NCBI GenBank assembly: GCA_050874905.1
Contig: JBNMLP010000013.1
Coordinates: 1 to 64,000, forward strand
Length of the DNA: 64,000 bases
Direction of reading: 5' to 3'
Origin: NC2004 sp050874905
GTDB lineage: Bacteria > Bacillota > Clostridia > Lachnospirales > Lachnospiraceae
In this document: in pieces, positions 49,492 through 58,828 of the stretch
How positions within the stretch are numbered: the stretch's first letter is position 1
How the letters are laid out: each line of letters opens with the position of its first letter
Notes under the pieces: generated by a model
What the model was told of the DNA's origin: nothing
The model's database searches: none
The model's input: the letters and a program-made list of their open reading frames with translations, nothing else
Translations under genes and position numbers: made by a program

Positions 49492-49499
49492 ACAATGAA

Positions 49500-49643
49500 A
49501 TGAAAAGAGAACGGCTGACATGTCCGTACTGTGGCTACCGAATGCCCATAGAGATTGGGCAGGAAGCGGTAGCAAAACAGATCTATGTAAGATGTAAAGG
49601 AAGAAATTGCAAAAAGAAATTTGAAATCAAGGTAGGAAAGTAG
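49500..49643 (+). CDS. Com-like small zinc-finger protein
   Basis: 47 aa; CPYCGYRMPIEIG..VRCKGRNCKKKFEI has four cysteines in a Com-like/cysteine-rich pattern. Start ATG 49500 after AAGGAGG; the stop TAG lies at the edge of the stem-loop element before the tape measure gene. Confidence 0.65.
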   Translation: MKRERLTCPYCGYRMPIEIGQEAVAKQIYVRCKGRNCKKKFEIKVGK

Positions 49644-49690
49644 TGCCATTATGAGCCGATTCGCCGAAGAAGGTGGTGGCTTATTATGGG
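49641..49690 (+). promoter_or_regulatory. Start-codon stem-loop element, copy 1
   Basis: CCATTATGAGCC (49646-49657) pairs with GGCTTATTATGG (49678-49689) with one mismatch and one G-U; the loop carries AAGGTGGT. The 3' arm contains the tape-measure ATG (49686). A homologous element is at 54240-54297. Confidence 0.7.
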
Positions 49691-52600
49691 CGCAACAAGC
49701 GTTGGGGCAATAGCTCTTGATATAGGGCTGAATAAGAAGGGCCTCGGAAAGCAGATACAGCAGACAGCAAATGAAGCATCAGGCAAACTGAATAGTAGCT
49801 TTAATAAGATAGCAGCAGCAAATGGAGGTGTAGAGAAGAGCTTCCAGAAGGTAACGGGGATGGCAAAGAAAGCCGGTGTTGCCATCGCTGCTGCTTTTTC
49901 AATCAAGGCACTTGCGGATTTTGGAAAATCGTGTATAGATCTAGGATCAGATTTAACGGAAGTGCAGAATGTGGTAGATACCGTATTTCCGCATATGTCC
50001 GAAAAGCTGAATCAATGGGCAAAGGATGCACAGTCTACTTATGGTCTGTCTGAAACGATGGCGAAACGGTATTCCGGAACATTTGGAGCTATGGCGGAAG
50101 CGTTTGGCTTCACCGAAAAGCAGGCATATGATATGAGCACTGCACTGGCTGGACTGTCAGGCGATGTAGCGTCATTTTACAACATATCGCAGGACGAAGC
50201 CTACATTAAGTTAAAGTCAGTGTTCTCTGGAGAGACAGAAACGCTGAAAGATCTTGGTATTGTCATGACGCAAAATGCGTTGGATGCTTATGCACTTGCC
50301 AATGGTTATGGTAAGACAACAAATGCCATGTCGGAGCAGGAAAAGGTATCACTTCGTTTGGCATTTGTGACAGAACAGCTTTCCAATGCACAGGGAGATT
50401 TTGCAAAAACATCCGATCAGTGGGCGAATCAGGTTCGAATCCTGTCACTTAATTTTTCGTCGTTAAAGGCGAGCATCGGGCAAGGGCTGATCAACATCAT
50501 GGCTCCTGCGCTTAAAATGATCAATACGGTGATAGGACGGTTATCAGTCCTTGCAGGTAAGTTTAAGGCGATCACAGAGGTGCTCACCGGAAAGAAAACC
50601 GATTCTGGACAGATAGCGGCCACGGCAGCAGGAGCAAAGGAAGCGGAAGAAAATCTGGATGGAGCATCAGGAGCAGCGGATAATCTGGCGAAGTCAACCA
50701 AAAAAGCTGCAAAGGCATCCCGTGACCTGATGAGCTTTGATAAGATCAACAAGCTAAGTGAGAAGAGTGATACATCTTCTGCATCATCGTCACCGTCAGG
50801 AAGCTCCGGTACATCTTCTGCATTGGATAGCATGTCTACTTCGTGGGACAGTTCGTTGAGCAAGATGGATCAGTCAGCGGAGAAGTTTGCCAAGAAGCTG
50901 CAGGCATCTCTACGGCCGGCGCAGAATGCATTGAAGCGGTTGTACAGCCAGGGATTCAAAAAGCTGGAAAAATTCTCAATAGGAACATTAAAGGATTTTT
51001 ACAAAAACTTCCTGAAGCCAATGGGAAGCTATGTACTGGGTGAAGGATTTCCAAAACTGGTGGATTATACCAACCAGTTTTTCAAGAAAGTAAAATGGAA
51101 CAAGCTGCAGAAAAGCCTGGCAGACTTTTATAGTGTGTTATATAAGCTGGGAAGGTTAGGATTCACTGCAATCGAAACCTTTTACAACAAGGTGCTGCTG
51201 AAACTTGCCGACTGGGCATTGAGTGAAGCCATTCCAACCCTTTTGGACATCTTTACGGATTTCAGTGAGCGGATCAATTGGAAAGCATTAAACAAAGCGG
51301 TCAAAACATTTATCACAGCTATCGGTTCAGTCGCCAAAGGAATCGGGCAGGGACTACTTGACTTTATGTCAGGGTTGTATTTGGTACTCCGAAAGGTAGC
51401 GGCATCTGCGATCAATGCAGCAGCCAAAGCGATCACAATATTTGCGGAAGCATTAAACAAGATCCCTAAAGCGGGATGGGATGTCATCGTAGGCGGTCTT
51501 GCAGGTGTGTTTACGGCAATCACTGCATATCAGAAGATTACTACAGCAGTGACAGCAATTAAATCAGCGTCTTTGGCGATCAAAGGCTTATTTACAGTGT
51601 TTACCGGATCACCGGTCAAGCTGGCAATCACGGCTATCGGCATGCTGTCAGGTGCATTACTGGCACTCAAAGGGAATAGTAAAGTATCGGTCAAGGCGGA
51701 AGGTTTGGAAGCTCTGGAGTCGTCAATGACACAGGCAAAAGATGCAGTAAGAGCTACAGATCGCGCCATCTATGATTTTAACAAGAATCAGAACAGTATT
51801 GAGCTGGAATATGGTGCGGTCGAAGATATGGCGGATGAATACTACAAGCTGTCACAGAAAACAAAGTTATCTGCTGACGAAAAAAAGCGGTTAAAGACCT
51901 ATGCGAAGCAGCTGGTGGATAAGATACCTGAATTGGCAGGAGCGATCGATACTGAAACTGGGGCATATTCGGGTACCGAGGAGCAACTGAAGAAGACGAT
52001 CAAAAAGACCAAAGAGTATTACATGCTGCAAGCAGCCGAAAAAGATATGGCTAATGTATCGCAGAAACTCTATAAGTCGAAGAAGAAGATTCAGGAAGCA
52101 CAGGACAGTTTAAACGATGTCACGGCTAAATATAACAAAGTGCGAGCTACTTTGAAGAAAGATGATGAGCAGCAGAACACGGCGTTACAAATGAGCTCAA
52201 AAGAATATGATAAATTGGTTGAAAAGATGAACCAATATAAGAAATCCATGGACAGCGCAAAGAAGACATTAAGCTCAAGTCGTGGAGAATATACGAAGCA
52301 GAGCCGCGAGTACGATAAGATCACCCAAGCAATAGGTGATATGCAGGAATCCTACGATGACCTGAACAAAGATTTAGATAAAACAGGAAAGAAAGCTAAA
52401 AGTGCAAATGAAGAACTGAAAAAGACACCATCATCCAAGAAGATCACATACGAAGCCGATACCACACAGTGCGCTATTGCAACAGAGGAAGCGAAGAAAG
52501 CAGAATCAAAGCAGATTACGATGGAAGCCAAGAAGTCGAAGAACTTTGATAAGAGTGTTTCGACGGCTGCAAAAGGACTTAAAGCAGATGTTCTTTTCAA

Positions 52601-53276
52601 ACCTAAAGAAAGTATGAAGAGTAAGGCGAAAGAATGGCAAAAGGAGTTTGAGGAGAATTTTAAGCCTAAATGGACAATGAAGATCAATGGAGTCAAAGGT
52701 GATGTCATGCAAGATGGCAATCACTATACGTATTTTCTTCCAAGAACCAAAAAAGCCAAAGGCGGTGTATATGACGGAAAAGCGTGGAAAAAGGTACAAA
52801 GATATGCTTCAGGAGGACTGCCGGCGGCTGGTCAGATGTTTGTAGCAAACGAGAATGGTCCGGAGCTGGTAGGAAAGATTGGAACAAATACCGGAGTGGT
52901 AAACAATGACCAGATCGTAGCATCGGTGGCATCCGGAGTATATGGAGCCGTGAGCAGAGCATTGGCATCTGTCACATCCGGTATGCAGATGGTGGCGCAG
53001 CGTGTGGTAAAGGGAAGCACCCCACCACTAGCATCGGTAGATACGTCCAACAATGTGTCTATGAGTAAGCTGGTGGAATTGGCGCAGCAGGCAGCAGGTA
53101 CAAGTCAGGAGAACCAGGGCAGTAAAGAGTTGATAGAACTGTTAAAAGAGATCCTTGCGCTGCTTAGAAGTATGGATCTAGACATTTATATGGATGGAGA
53201 AAAGGTAACAAAGAAGATCGTGCGGGTGATCAACACACACACGAAAGCGAATGGCAGATGTGAGATAGTAATGTAA
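49686..53276 (+). CDS. Tail tape measure protein
   Basis: 1196 aa; N-terminal helical/amphipathic region, KSCIDLGSDLTEVQNVVDTVFP..MSEKLNQWAKDAQSTYGLSETMAKRYSGTFGAMA is the classic phage tape-measure core, then hydrophobic segments (470-660), long coiled coils (700-950) and a C-terminal region with GGLPAAGQMFVANENGPELVG. By the usual ~0.15 nm per residue, a tail near 170-180 nm is expected. Start ATG is inside the stem-loop element. Confidence 0.95.
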   Translation: MGATSVGAIALDIGLNKKGLGKQIQQTANEASGKLNSSFNKIAAANGGVEKSFQKVTGMAKKAGVAIAAAFSIKALADFGKSCIDLGSDLTEVQNVVDTVFPHMSEKLNQWAKDAQSTYGLSETMAKRYSGTFGAMAEAFGFTEKQAYDMSTALAGLSGDVASFYNISQDEAYIKLKSVFSGETETLKDLGIVMTQNALDAYALANGYGKTTNAMSEQEKVSLRLAFVTEQLSNAQGDFAKTSDQWANQVRILSLNFSSLKASIGQGLINIMAPALKMINTVIGRLSVLAGKFKAITEVLTGKKTDSGQIAATAAGAKEAEENLDGASGAADNLAKSTKKAAKASRDLMSFDKINKLSEKSDTSSASSSPSGSSGTSSALDSMSTSWDSSLSKMDQSAEKFAKKLQASLRPAQNALKRLYSQGFKKLEKFSIGTLKDFYKNFLKPMGSYVLGEGFPKLVDYTNQFFKKVKWNKLQKSLADFYSVLYKLGRLGFTAIETFYNKVLLKLADWALSEAIPTLLDIFTDFSERINWKALNKAVKTFITAIGSVAKGIGQGLLDFMSGLYLVLRKVAASAINAAAKAITIFAEALNKIPKAGWDVIVGGLAGVFTAITAYQKITTAVTAIKSASLAIKGLFTVFTGSPVKLAITAIGMLSGALLALKGNSKVSVKAEGLEALESSMTQAKDAVRATDRAIYDFNKNQNSIELEYGAVEDMADEYYKLSQKTKLSADEKKRLKTYAKQLVDKIPELAGAIDTETGAYSGTEEQLKKTIKKTKEYYMLQAAEKDMANVSQKLYKSKKKIQEAQDSLNDVTAKYNKVRATLKKDDEQQNTALQMSSKEYDKLVEKMNQYKKSMDSAKKTLSSSRGEYTKQSREYDKITQAIGDMQESYDDLNKDLDKTGKKAKSANEELKKTPSSKKITYEADTTQCAIATEEAKKAESKQITMEAKKSKNFDKSVSTAAKGLKADVLFKPKESMKSKAKEWQKEFEENFKPKWTMKINGVKGDVMQDGNHYTYFLPRTKKAKGGVYDGKAWKKVQRYASGGLPAAGQMFVANENGPELVGKIGTNTGVVNNDQIVASVASGVYGAVSRALASVTSGMQMVAQRVVKGSTPPLASVDTSNNVSMSKLVELAQQAAGTSQENQGSKELIELLKEILALLRSMDLDIYMDGEKVTKKIVRVINTHTKANGRCEIVM

Positions 53277-53287
53277 GGAGGAACGGT

Positions 53288-53653
53288 ATGCAGATAGGAG
53301 TACAAAGTGGAAGCACCTACATTGATCTGTCGCAGGATCTTGTGTCGATGAAGGTCGATGATGAGATCATATGGTCCAGTAACACGGGTAGATCCACGAC
53401 AGGAAAGATGATCGGAACGGTCATTGCGGAGAAGAAAACCATTGACCTGACGTGGGGGGTACTGGAAGAAACTTTTGTGAAAAAGATAAAAAAGTATCTG
53501 TGTGCCGGCTTTTTCCCGATCCGTATTCACGATGCCGGAGAAGATGTGGATATCAAGGTATATAGAGGTACCTTGAGCAAAGAACATCTCGGATATATTG
53601 GAGATGGGAAATACTATTACAAATCAGCAACAGTAAACATTGTACAACAGTAG
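53288..53653 (+). CDS. Tail protein of unknown family, 121 aa
   Basis: Beta-rich product (MQIGVQSGSTYIDLSQDL.., EDVDIKVYRGTLSKEHLGYIGDGKYYYKSATVNIVQQ), directly after the tape measure where distal tail proteins are found, but smaller than canonical Dit. SD TAAGGAGG. Confidence 0.6.
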   Translation: MQIGVQSGSTYIDLSQDLVSMKVDDEIIWSSNTGRSTTGKMIGTVIAEKKTIDLTWGVLEETFVKKIKKYLCAGFFPIRIHDAGEDVDIKVYRGTLSKEHLGYIGDGKYYYKSATVNIVQQ

Positions 53654-53665
53654 GAGGCAGGTATT

Positions 53666-53887
53666 ATGTTAAGTAAAACCAGAAGTGTAAACAAACAGGG
53701 AACCATCACAACGCAGGCAGGAGATGCTGTTGCAATGTTATCTTCATATGTGGAAGAAAGCAATGCAAATATGAGCGTCAATATTCTTGATAAGAAGCTG
53801 CTTGTGGAAAACAAAGAGATGGTAGCGGAAGATGTAAACCAGTTTATAGGCGAATTTTTAAACGAAGCAGGAGGTAGTGAAGCATGA
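53666..53887 (+). CDS. Small tail-region protein, 73 aa
   Basis: SD TAGGAGGCAGG. Acidic helical product (SYVEESNANMSVNILDKKLLVENKEMVAEDVNQFIGEFLNEAG). It overlaps the next gene by 4 nt. Unknown. Confidence 0.6.
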   Translation: MLSKTRSVNKQGTITTQAGDAVAMLSSYVEESNANMSVNILDKKLLVENKEMVAEDVNQFIGEFLNEAGGSEA

Positions 53888-54219
53888 AGAACATTGAACT
53901 GTTAGAACACCAGATAGCGTTACAGAGGGTACGGGATGCAGGGATTGAGATGGAGATTGATGCCGCATATGCGGTGGCATACAACATTCATAACATGAAG
54001 CAGGCATTAGATCCTTACATCGAAAGCAGAAAGACGATCGAACAGAAGCATATGAGAGAGGATGGAGAGATCGACACGATTGCCTTATCGTCGGATGATG
54101 ACTTGAACAAGCTCAACGACATTGAGGTAGAGTGTGACATAAGAAAGGTTCCATTAGATACGCTTCCGAAAACGATCGGAGTGGATATCATGACAGCACT
54201 GTATTTTATGATACAGTAA
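53884..54219 (+). CDS. Small tail-region protein, 111 aa
   Basis: Helical, acidic product (MKNIELLEHQIALQRVRDAGIEMEIDAAYAVAYNIHNMKQALDPYIESRKTIE..); the last gene before the tail-tip protein. Unknown; possibly a chaperone of the tip complex. Confidence 0.6.
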   Translation: MKNIELLEHQIALQRVRDAGIEMEIDAAYAVAYNIHNMKQALDPYIESRKTIEQKHMREDGEIDTIALSSDDDLNKLNDIEVECDIRKVPLDTLPKTIGVDIMTALYFMIQ

Positions 54220-54239
54220 AAAAAAGAATACGGAGAAAG

Positions 54240-54297
54240 TAGTGCCATAACGAGCCGATTCACCGAACAGACAAAAAAGGTGGTGGCTCGTTTTGGC
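54240..54297 (+). promoter_or_regulatory. Start-codon stem-loop element, copy 2
   Basis: GTAGTGCCAT is shared with copy 1. CCATAACGAGCC (54245-54256) pairs with GGCTCGTTTTGG (54285-54296), 11 of 12 positions. The 3' arm contains the TTG start (54293). Relative to copy 1, a T-A pair becomes C-G and a G-U becomes G-C. Confidence 0.7.
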
Positions 54298-57200
54298 TTT
54301 TCAAGACATAGATTTAACAGAATATATATACTCCGGGAATGCCTACTATGATATTGAGGTATATGTGGATGGAACAAAGAGAGAGATTAACGTGATCAAT
54401 CTGACTGTGTCCGGAAGTGATGCAAGTGTGTATGTGCCTATCGGGAACCTGTTTACCAGGTACATTAACATTACGATCGAACACAACTTGCTTAATGAAG
54501 GAGAGCAGGTGTTCCTTCGATTGATCCCAAAGAAGATCGGAACTCCGATCGATATCGGAGCATTTTATGTGCAGGGAGAACCATCCGTGAGCGGAACATC
54601 TTACACCTACACGGCGCACGACAAACTCCTGTATGCGGATATTCCGCTTGATTTTCTTCCACAATCAGAACCGGATATATCGGAAGATCCTTTGGAAGAA
54701 TATGATATTGAGCAGGCAACAAGTGTGTTCTATGCCTTTGTCGAATCTGTAAAGCAGTTAGGCATGGTGCAGAATGTACCTCTTACCGACACGCTATGGA
54801 AGAGTGCCATGGATAGCGGCATCATGATTCCGGTAAAGCGATACGTGAAAAGGATGATGCTTAACGATGGAAACCGTTTCATGTGCCAGAACACCTATGT
54901 AATCAACGATTTAAAGCAGATCACGGTATCTGCTCTGTTTTCTTTCGTTGCGATGATAACGGGAACGAACATCCGGGTAGAAGCTACGTTGCAAGACGGA
55001 AAGGTAGTGGAAGAACTGCAGGCCGTCAAGGCATTCAGTGAGTCGATCACAGATGAGTTTGACCAGCCCCTTAACCTGTCCGAAGATGATGTGGTCTATG
55101 CGGAAAATGAGATCACCCGAAAGATCACATACATTCTCGGAAGCGTGACCACCAGATGTAAGAAATATAGTTGTACCGCCGAAGCATCCGGAGAAGATCT
55201 GGAGAACCGGTCGTTAAACTACAGTGAGGAAGAGATCAGCGACGTGTATGCCAAAGAAGGAGCGTCTGGTAGCATGGAGGTGGAGCTCCCATTTACATTT
55301 GCTGCAGATGAGGCGGGTGGACACAACAGCGCGCAAGCAGCATTTAATCTCATACATGCTGCGGTGGATTATGCCAGATCGATAGAAAATGTTTACTACA
55401 AATACTCCATAGAAATGGTGGGAGATCCACGTATCCGGGCAGGCTATACGGTATCATTCGCCGGTGGATATAAATACTATGTAGGGCAGCTCACACAGAC
55501 GTTTGATGGCGGATTAAAGATGGATATATCATCCGGCAGCAGTGACAACAGCTCTGTATCTATGGGAAGAAGTGCCATTGCATCCATCGTGGAAAAGACG
55601 AAGAACATCGAAATGAATCTTAACAACACCGCAAACAACATGATGAGTGTTGAGGAGGTCAATGCGCGTATAGCATCGTTTGGTTATTTGAAAGCAAAAG
55701 AGCTGGCAGCAGAAGTAGCCAAGATTGATGTGTTAGAGGCGGATTCTGCTTTTGTGACGTATTTAAAGACGGAAGTGCTGGATGCAGATACGATCAAGGC
55801 AGCAGTAGCGGATATAGATATATTGACGGCACAGGAAGCAGATTTAAAGTATGCATCCATTAACAAACTGGAAGCGTTAGAAGGCTCATTTAACGCATTA
55901 AATGCCAAAGTAGTAACAACAGATAGCCTGTCAGCAGAAAATGCCAAATTAGGCTATCTCACAGCGTCACAGATAGATGTATCCTATGCATCCATTAGCA
56001 AGCTGGAAGCGTTGGAGGGCTCATTTAACACATTAAATGCCAAAGCAGTAACAACAGATAACCTGTCAGCAGAAAATGCCAAATTAGGCTATCTGACGAC
56101 GTCGCAGATGGATGTAAAATATGCACAGATTGATAGTTTGAAAGCAAAATATGCGCAGATTGACCTTGCCAATGTGACCACTGCCACAATCGGTACCGTA
56201 CTTGCCAGTGCAGGATTGATCACATCTGCTACGATTGAAAACGGGCATGTGACTGGCTATCTGGATTCGGTTAGCATCAATGCGAACAGCATCAAAGCTG
56301 GAACGCTTTCCGTAGATCGACTGGTGATCAATGGAACCACAGGAAGCATTATCTATGCCCTGAATAATGCAGGCACATTAACATCGACCAACACTAACAC
56401 ATTGGATGGCGGTTTATTGACGAAAAGGACGATAACGGCGGATCATCTGGTAGCTGGAACCATAACGGCTAATGAGATCAATATGACTAACCTGGTGGGT
56501 AGTTCTGCATTTGTAAATGCAATCACCACAAACAGTGTAGTGGTAACAGCATCCAACAATGCTAGTAGTGCATTAAGCAAGGCAAACAGTGCGGCAAGTG
56601 CAGCCAGCAGCGCAGCAAGCAAGGCAGATAGTGCGTCAAGCACTGCAAGTAGTGCAGCGAGCAAGGCAGATAGCGCAGCAGCCACGGCTAATTATGTTGG
56701 TTCAAATTACATTTCTTATGTAGATTTGTCGAATTCTAAGTACGACGCTAATACATATTATCCAGCAGTGTTTAGCACGGCTATACCAAGAGACGCTGGC
56801 ATGCACCACTATAAATGTTTTGTGGAATTGAACTCCGGTACCAAGCCGAGTTGGAGTACACATGGTAGTGGATTTTCCGTATATGTGGATGCCGTGTATT
56901 ATAACAACGGCTGGGGTTCAAATGTGTTAAAACAGTACGTTGAGAACTATTCGTATAACTGGTGCGGCGGCAAGCTCTCCGTGTATCCTGCTGGCCAAAT
57001 CGCATATAGCTCTAAAGTAGTGATGTTCTTTCGCGGCGGCGGAAAATATAAGATGTTTACACCGGATTCGGGAAGTTGGACAGTGTATACGTCCAAAACA
57101 GATGCATACGGAAGCAGTGCCAATCCATGGTATGTGACACCTATAGCTGATCCGGCCACACTTACAAGTCCGGTATCAGGATCTAACCAGTCGGCGGTAC

Positions 57201-58507
57201 TGAAGCTATCTAAGGGTGGTGAGTCAGTATCAGAATGGACAACAGCAGGTACCACAACCATTAACGGTGGCTGTATCACGACCGGTTCGATCACGGCCGA
57301 TAAGATCAACGTAACAGATCTGTTTTCCAAGAACATTGTGGCAACAGGAACGATCACATCACCTGTATTGAAGTCGGCAGATTATGCGGAAAGCTCTGGT
57401 TGGATAACAGGCGGGATGATTGTAGACTTAAAAAGCAAAGCCATAAAAATTGCAAACTCAGCAGGATCTACGGGTGTCAAAATCGATAGTACTGGTATCT
57501 CGACGTGGAATGTGCTTGCTGACAAATTGTATTCATACTACCAAAAAGATGCAGGTAGTGGGCAGCAAGGGTTAGTTGCAATGTCAAGAAGTGATGCTTA
57601 CCAAGTGTCGATAGATCCAACGTTAAGTAATGATATGATGGGGCTGTATAAGGATTATACATTAAATGGATATATCGTTACATCACCAACTACTAACGAG
57701 CTTACATTTAATAAAAAGCTCAAATTAAACACTAGCGGAAGCATAGAGTCTGGAAACAAATATGCAATCACAGGAGGGGACGCTTACTTTTATTTAAATA
57801 ACATATTGCCTTGTATTGGCAAATGCAAGAATTTGATGAACCCAACCGTGCAATCTGCTACCAAAAACGGAATTACTGTCACAAGCAATGGAGATGGCAC
57901 ATATACAGTAAATGGTACAAACACTGCTAGTTCGGTGACTTATATTCAGTTAGGAACGGTGTATGTTCCGACGTCAGGGAGCCATGTAGTACTAGGAACA
58001 AATAAAACGACGGTAGGAGTTTATATCAATGGTCAGACTCCAACTGCATATAACACTACTGTAACGGTGCTGCAGTCAGAAGTAGGAAAAAATGTGGGAT
58101 TTGGTATCGCTGTTCAGGCAAAAGCAACAGTGAGCAAAGCGGTTGTAAAACCAATGCTTACAACAAACGTTCTTGCGACGTATAATGATTTTGTGCCGTA
58201 TACAGGCGAAGGAGAAACGTTGGCAGCAGACGTTGCTAGAATAAATAATAATTTATATATAAAAAAGCTGGGAACAGAGACAACAACCGTAACTGCCATA
58301 CAATTTGATGGGCGGCCACGGCAATATCGCTACAATTTTTCCAAAAAATATCCCACTATATCATTTGTGCTGATTCGGCCATACATCAATAACGACTGGA
58401 TGTTATGTACCGTGTTGGCATGGGATTCCACATATGTAAATTATGCAATAGCCAACTACTATTCAGCACTAAGCGGCACCATAGCTTTCGATATATATGG
58501 ATATTAA
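54293..58507 (+). CDS. Tail-tip/receptor-binding protein with switchable C-terminus
   Basis: 1404 aa from a TTG start. N-terminal ~420 residues look like a tail hub (YIYSGNAYYDIEVYVDGTKREINVIN..; tail-associated domain with YKYYVGQLTQTFDGGLKMD). Residues 450-650 hold heptad-like helices with two 45-residue repeats (55851-56120). Then come a beta-rich part (TITADHLVAGTITANEIN), an Ala/Ser coiled stalk (SAASAASSAASKADSA) and several receptor-binding-like domains. The last 84 residues, after ARINNNL, are encoded between a 13-bp repeat and its inverted copy. An alternative C-terminus lies inverted at 58504-58762. Confidence 0.85.
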   Translation: MAFQDIDLTEYIYSGNAYYDIEVYVDGTKREINVINLTVSGSDASVYVPIGNLFTRYINITIEHNLLNEGEQVFLRLIPKKIGTPIDIGAFYVQGEPSVSGTSYTYTAHDKLLYADIPLDFLPQSEPDISEDPLEEYDIEQATSVFYAFVESVKQLGMVQNVPLTDTLWKSAMDSGIMIPVKRYVKRMMLNDGNRFMCQNTYVINDLKQITVSALFSFVAMITGTNIRVEATLQDGKVVEELQAVKAFSESITDEFDQPLNLSEDDVVYAENEITRKITYILGSVTTRCKKYSCTAEASGEDLENRSLNYSEEEISDVYAKEGASGSMEVELPFTFAADEAGGHNSAQAAFNLIHAAVDYARSIENVYYKYSIEMVGDPRIRAGYTVSFAGGYKYYVGQLTQTFDGGLKMDISSGSSDNSSVSMGRSAIASIVEKTKNIEMNLNNTANNMMSVEEVNARIASFGYLKAKELAAEVAKIDVLEADSAFVTYLKTEVLDADTIKAAVADIDILTAQEADLKYASINKLEALEGSFNALNAKVVTTDSLSAENAKLGYLTASQIDVSYASISKLEALEGSFNTLNAKAVTTDNLSAENAKLGYLTTSQMDVKYAQIDSLKAKYAQIDLANVTTATIGTVLASAGLITSATIENGHVTGYLDSVSINANSIKAGTLSVDRLVINGTTGSIIYALNNAGTLTSTNTNTLDGGLLTKRTITADHLVAGTITANEINMTNLVGSSAFVNAITTNSVVVTASNNASSALSKANSAASAASSAASKADSASSTASSAASKADSAAATANYVGSNYISYVDLSNSKYDANTYYPAVFSTAIPRDAGMHHYKCFVELNSGTKPSWSTHGSGFSVYVDAVYYNNGWGSNVLKQYVENYSYNWCGGKLSVYPAGQIAYSSKVVMFFRGGGKYKMFTPDSGSWTVYTSKTDAYGSSANPWYVTPIADPATLTSPVSGSNQSAVLKLSKGGESVSEWTTAGTTTINGGCITTGSITADKINVTDLFSKNIVATGTITSPVLKSADYAESSGWITGGMIVDLKSKAIKIANSAGSTGVKIDSTGISTWNVLADKLYSYYQKDAGSGQQGLVAMSRSDAYQVSIDPTLSNDMMGLYKDYTLNGYIVTSPTTNELTFNKKLKLNTSGSIESGNKYAITGGDAYFYLNNILPCIGKCKNLMNPTVQSATKNGITVTSNGDGTYTVNGTNTASSVTYIQLGTVYVPTSGSHVVLGTNKTTVGVYINGQTPTAYNTTVTVLQSEVGKNVGFGIAVQAKATVSKAVVKPMLTTNVLATYNDFVPYTGEGETLAADVARINNNLYIKKLGTETTTVTAIQFDGRPRQYRYNFSKKYPTISFVLIRPYINNDWMLCTVLAWDSTYVNYAIANYYSALSGTIAFDIYGY
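55851..56120 (+). repeat. 135-bp tandem coding repeat in the tail-tip gene
   Basis: Two near-identical units (55851-55985 and 55986-56120) encode 45 residues around KLEALEGSFN.LNAK and SAENAKLGYLT. Confidence 0.88.
58243..58255 (+). repeat. Inverted repeat of the tail-fibre switch, left copy
   Basis: AAATAATAATTTA; its exact inverse complement is at 58750-58762. It encodes the shared NNNL junction. Confidence 0.75.
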
Positions 58508-58762
58508 GATTTGATGATCGACCATGTATTAGAATTGCTTGCCCAAAAAGCCATCTGACCTACGACGGACATATATATGGCTGTTGGATATTGTTCATTT
58601 AATATAAGCAATGTACCATATTCATTAAGTCCGCCCAATGAGCCTGGCTTTGCATTAGGATTGGTGCTGTATACTCCTGCAGCTGCAGAGTAAATGTTTT
58701 TCCCATTAGGGTACCATCCACGGAAAGCTTGAAACACCTTATCCGGCGGTAAATTATTATTT
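58504..58762 (-). pseudogene. Silent alternative tail-fibre C-terminal cassette (inverted)
   Basis: On the minus strand, open from the repeat: NNNLPPDKVFQAFRGWYPNG..., then GVYSTNPNAKPGSLGGLNEYGTLLILN.. and ..VVGQMAFWASNSNTWSIIKS, a recognisable phage tail-fibre end, with its stop (58504-58506) overlapping the forward gene's stop (58505-58507). There is no start codon of its own; a TGA precedes it. Inversion between the 13-bp repeats would join it in frame to residue ~1320 of the tail-tip protein. Confidence 0.75.
58750..58762 (-). repeat. Inverted repeat of the tail-fibre switch, right copy
   Basis: TAAATTATTATTT, exact reverse complement of 58243-58255; 507 bp away and 9 bp before late promoter motif C. 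Confidence 0.75.
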
Positions 58763-58771
58763 CATTGAAAT

Positions 58772-58803
58772 GTGGAAAAATGAAACCACTTTTTTGATAC
58801 CAT
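58772..58803 (+). promoter_or_regulatory. Late promoter motif, copy C (lysis operon)
   Basis: GTGGAAAAATGAAAC (58772-58786) with extended -10 TTGATACCAT (58794-58803), 26 bp before the holin start. Confidence 0.7.
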
Positions 58804-58828
58804 AAAAGAGAGAAAGGAGGCTGGTAAT

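Noticed and set aside
54293..58762. Diversity-generating retroelement acting on the tail protein
   Set aside because: No reverse transcriptase and no template/variable repeat pair; the visible repeats fit inversion.
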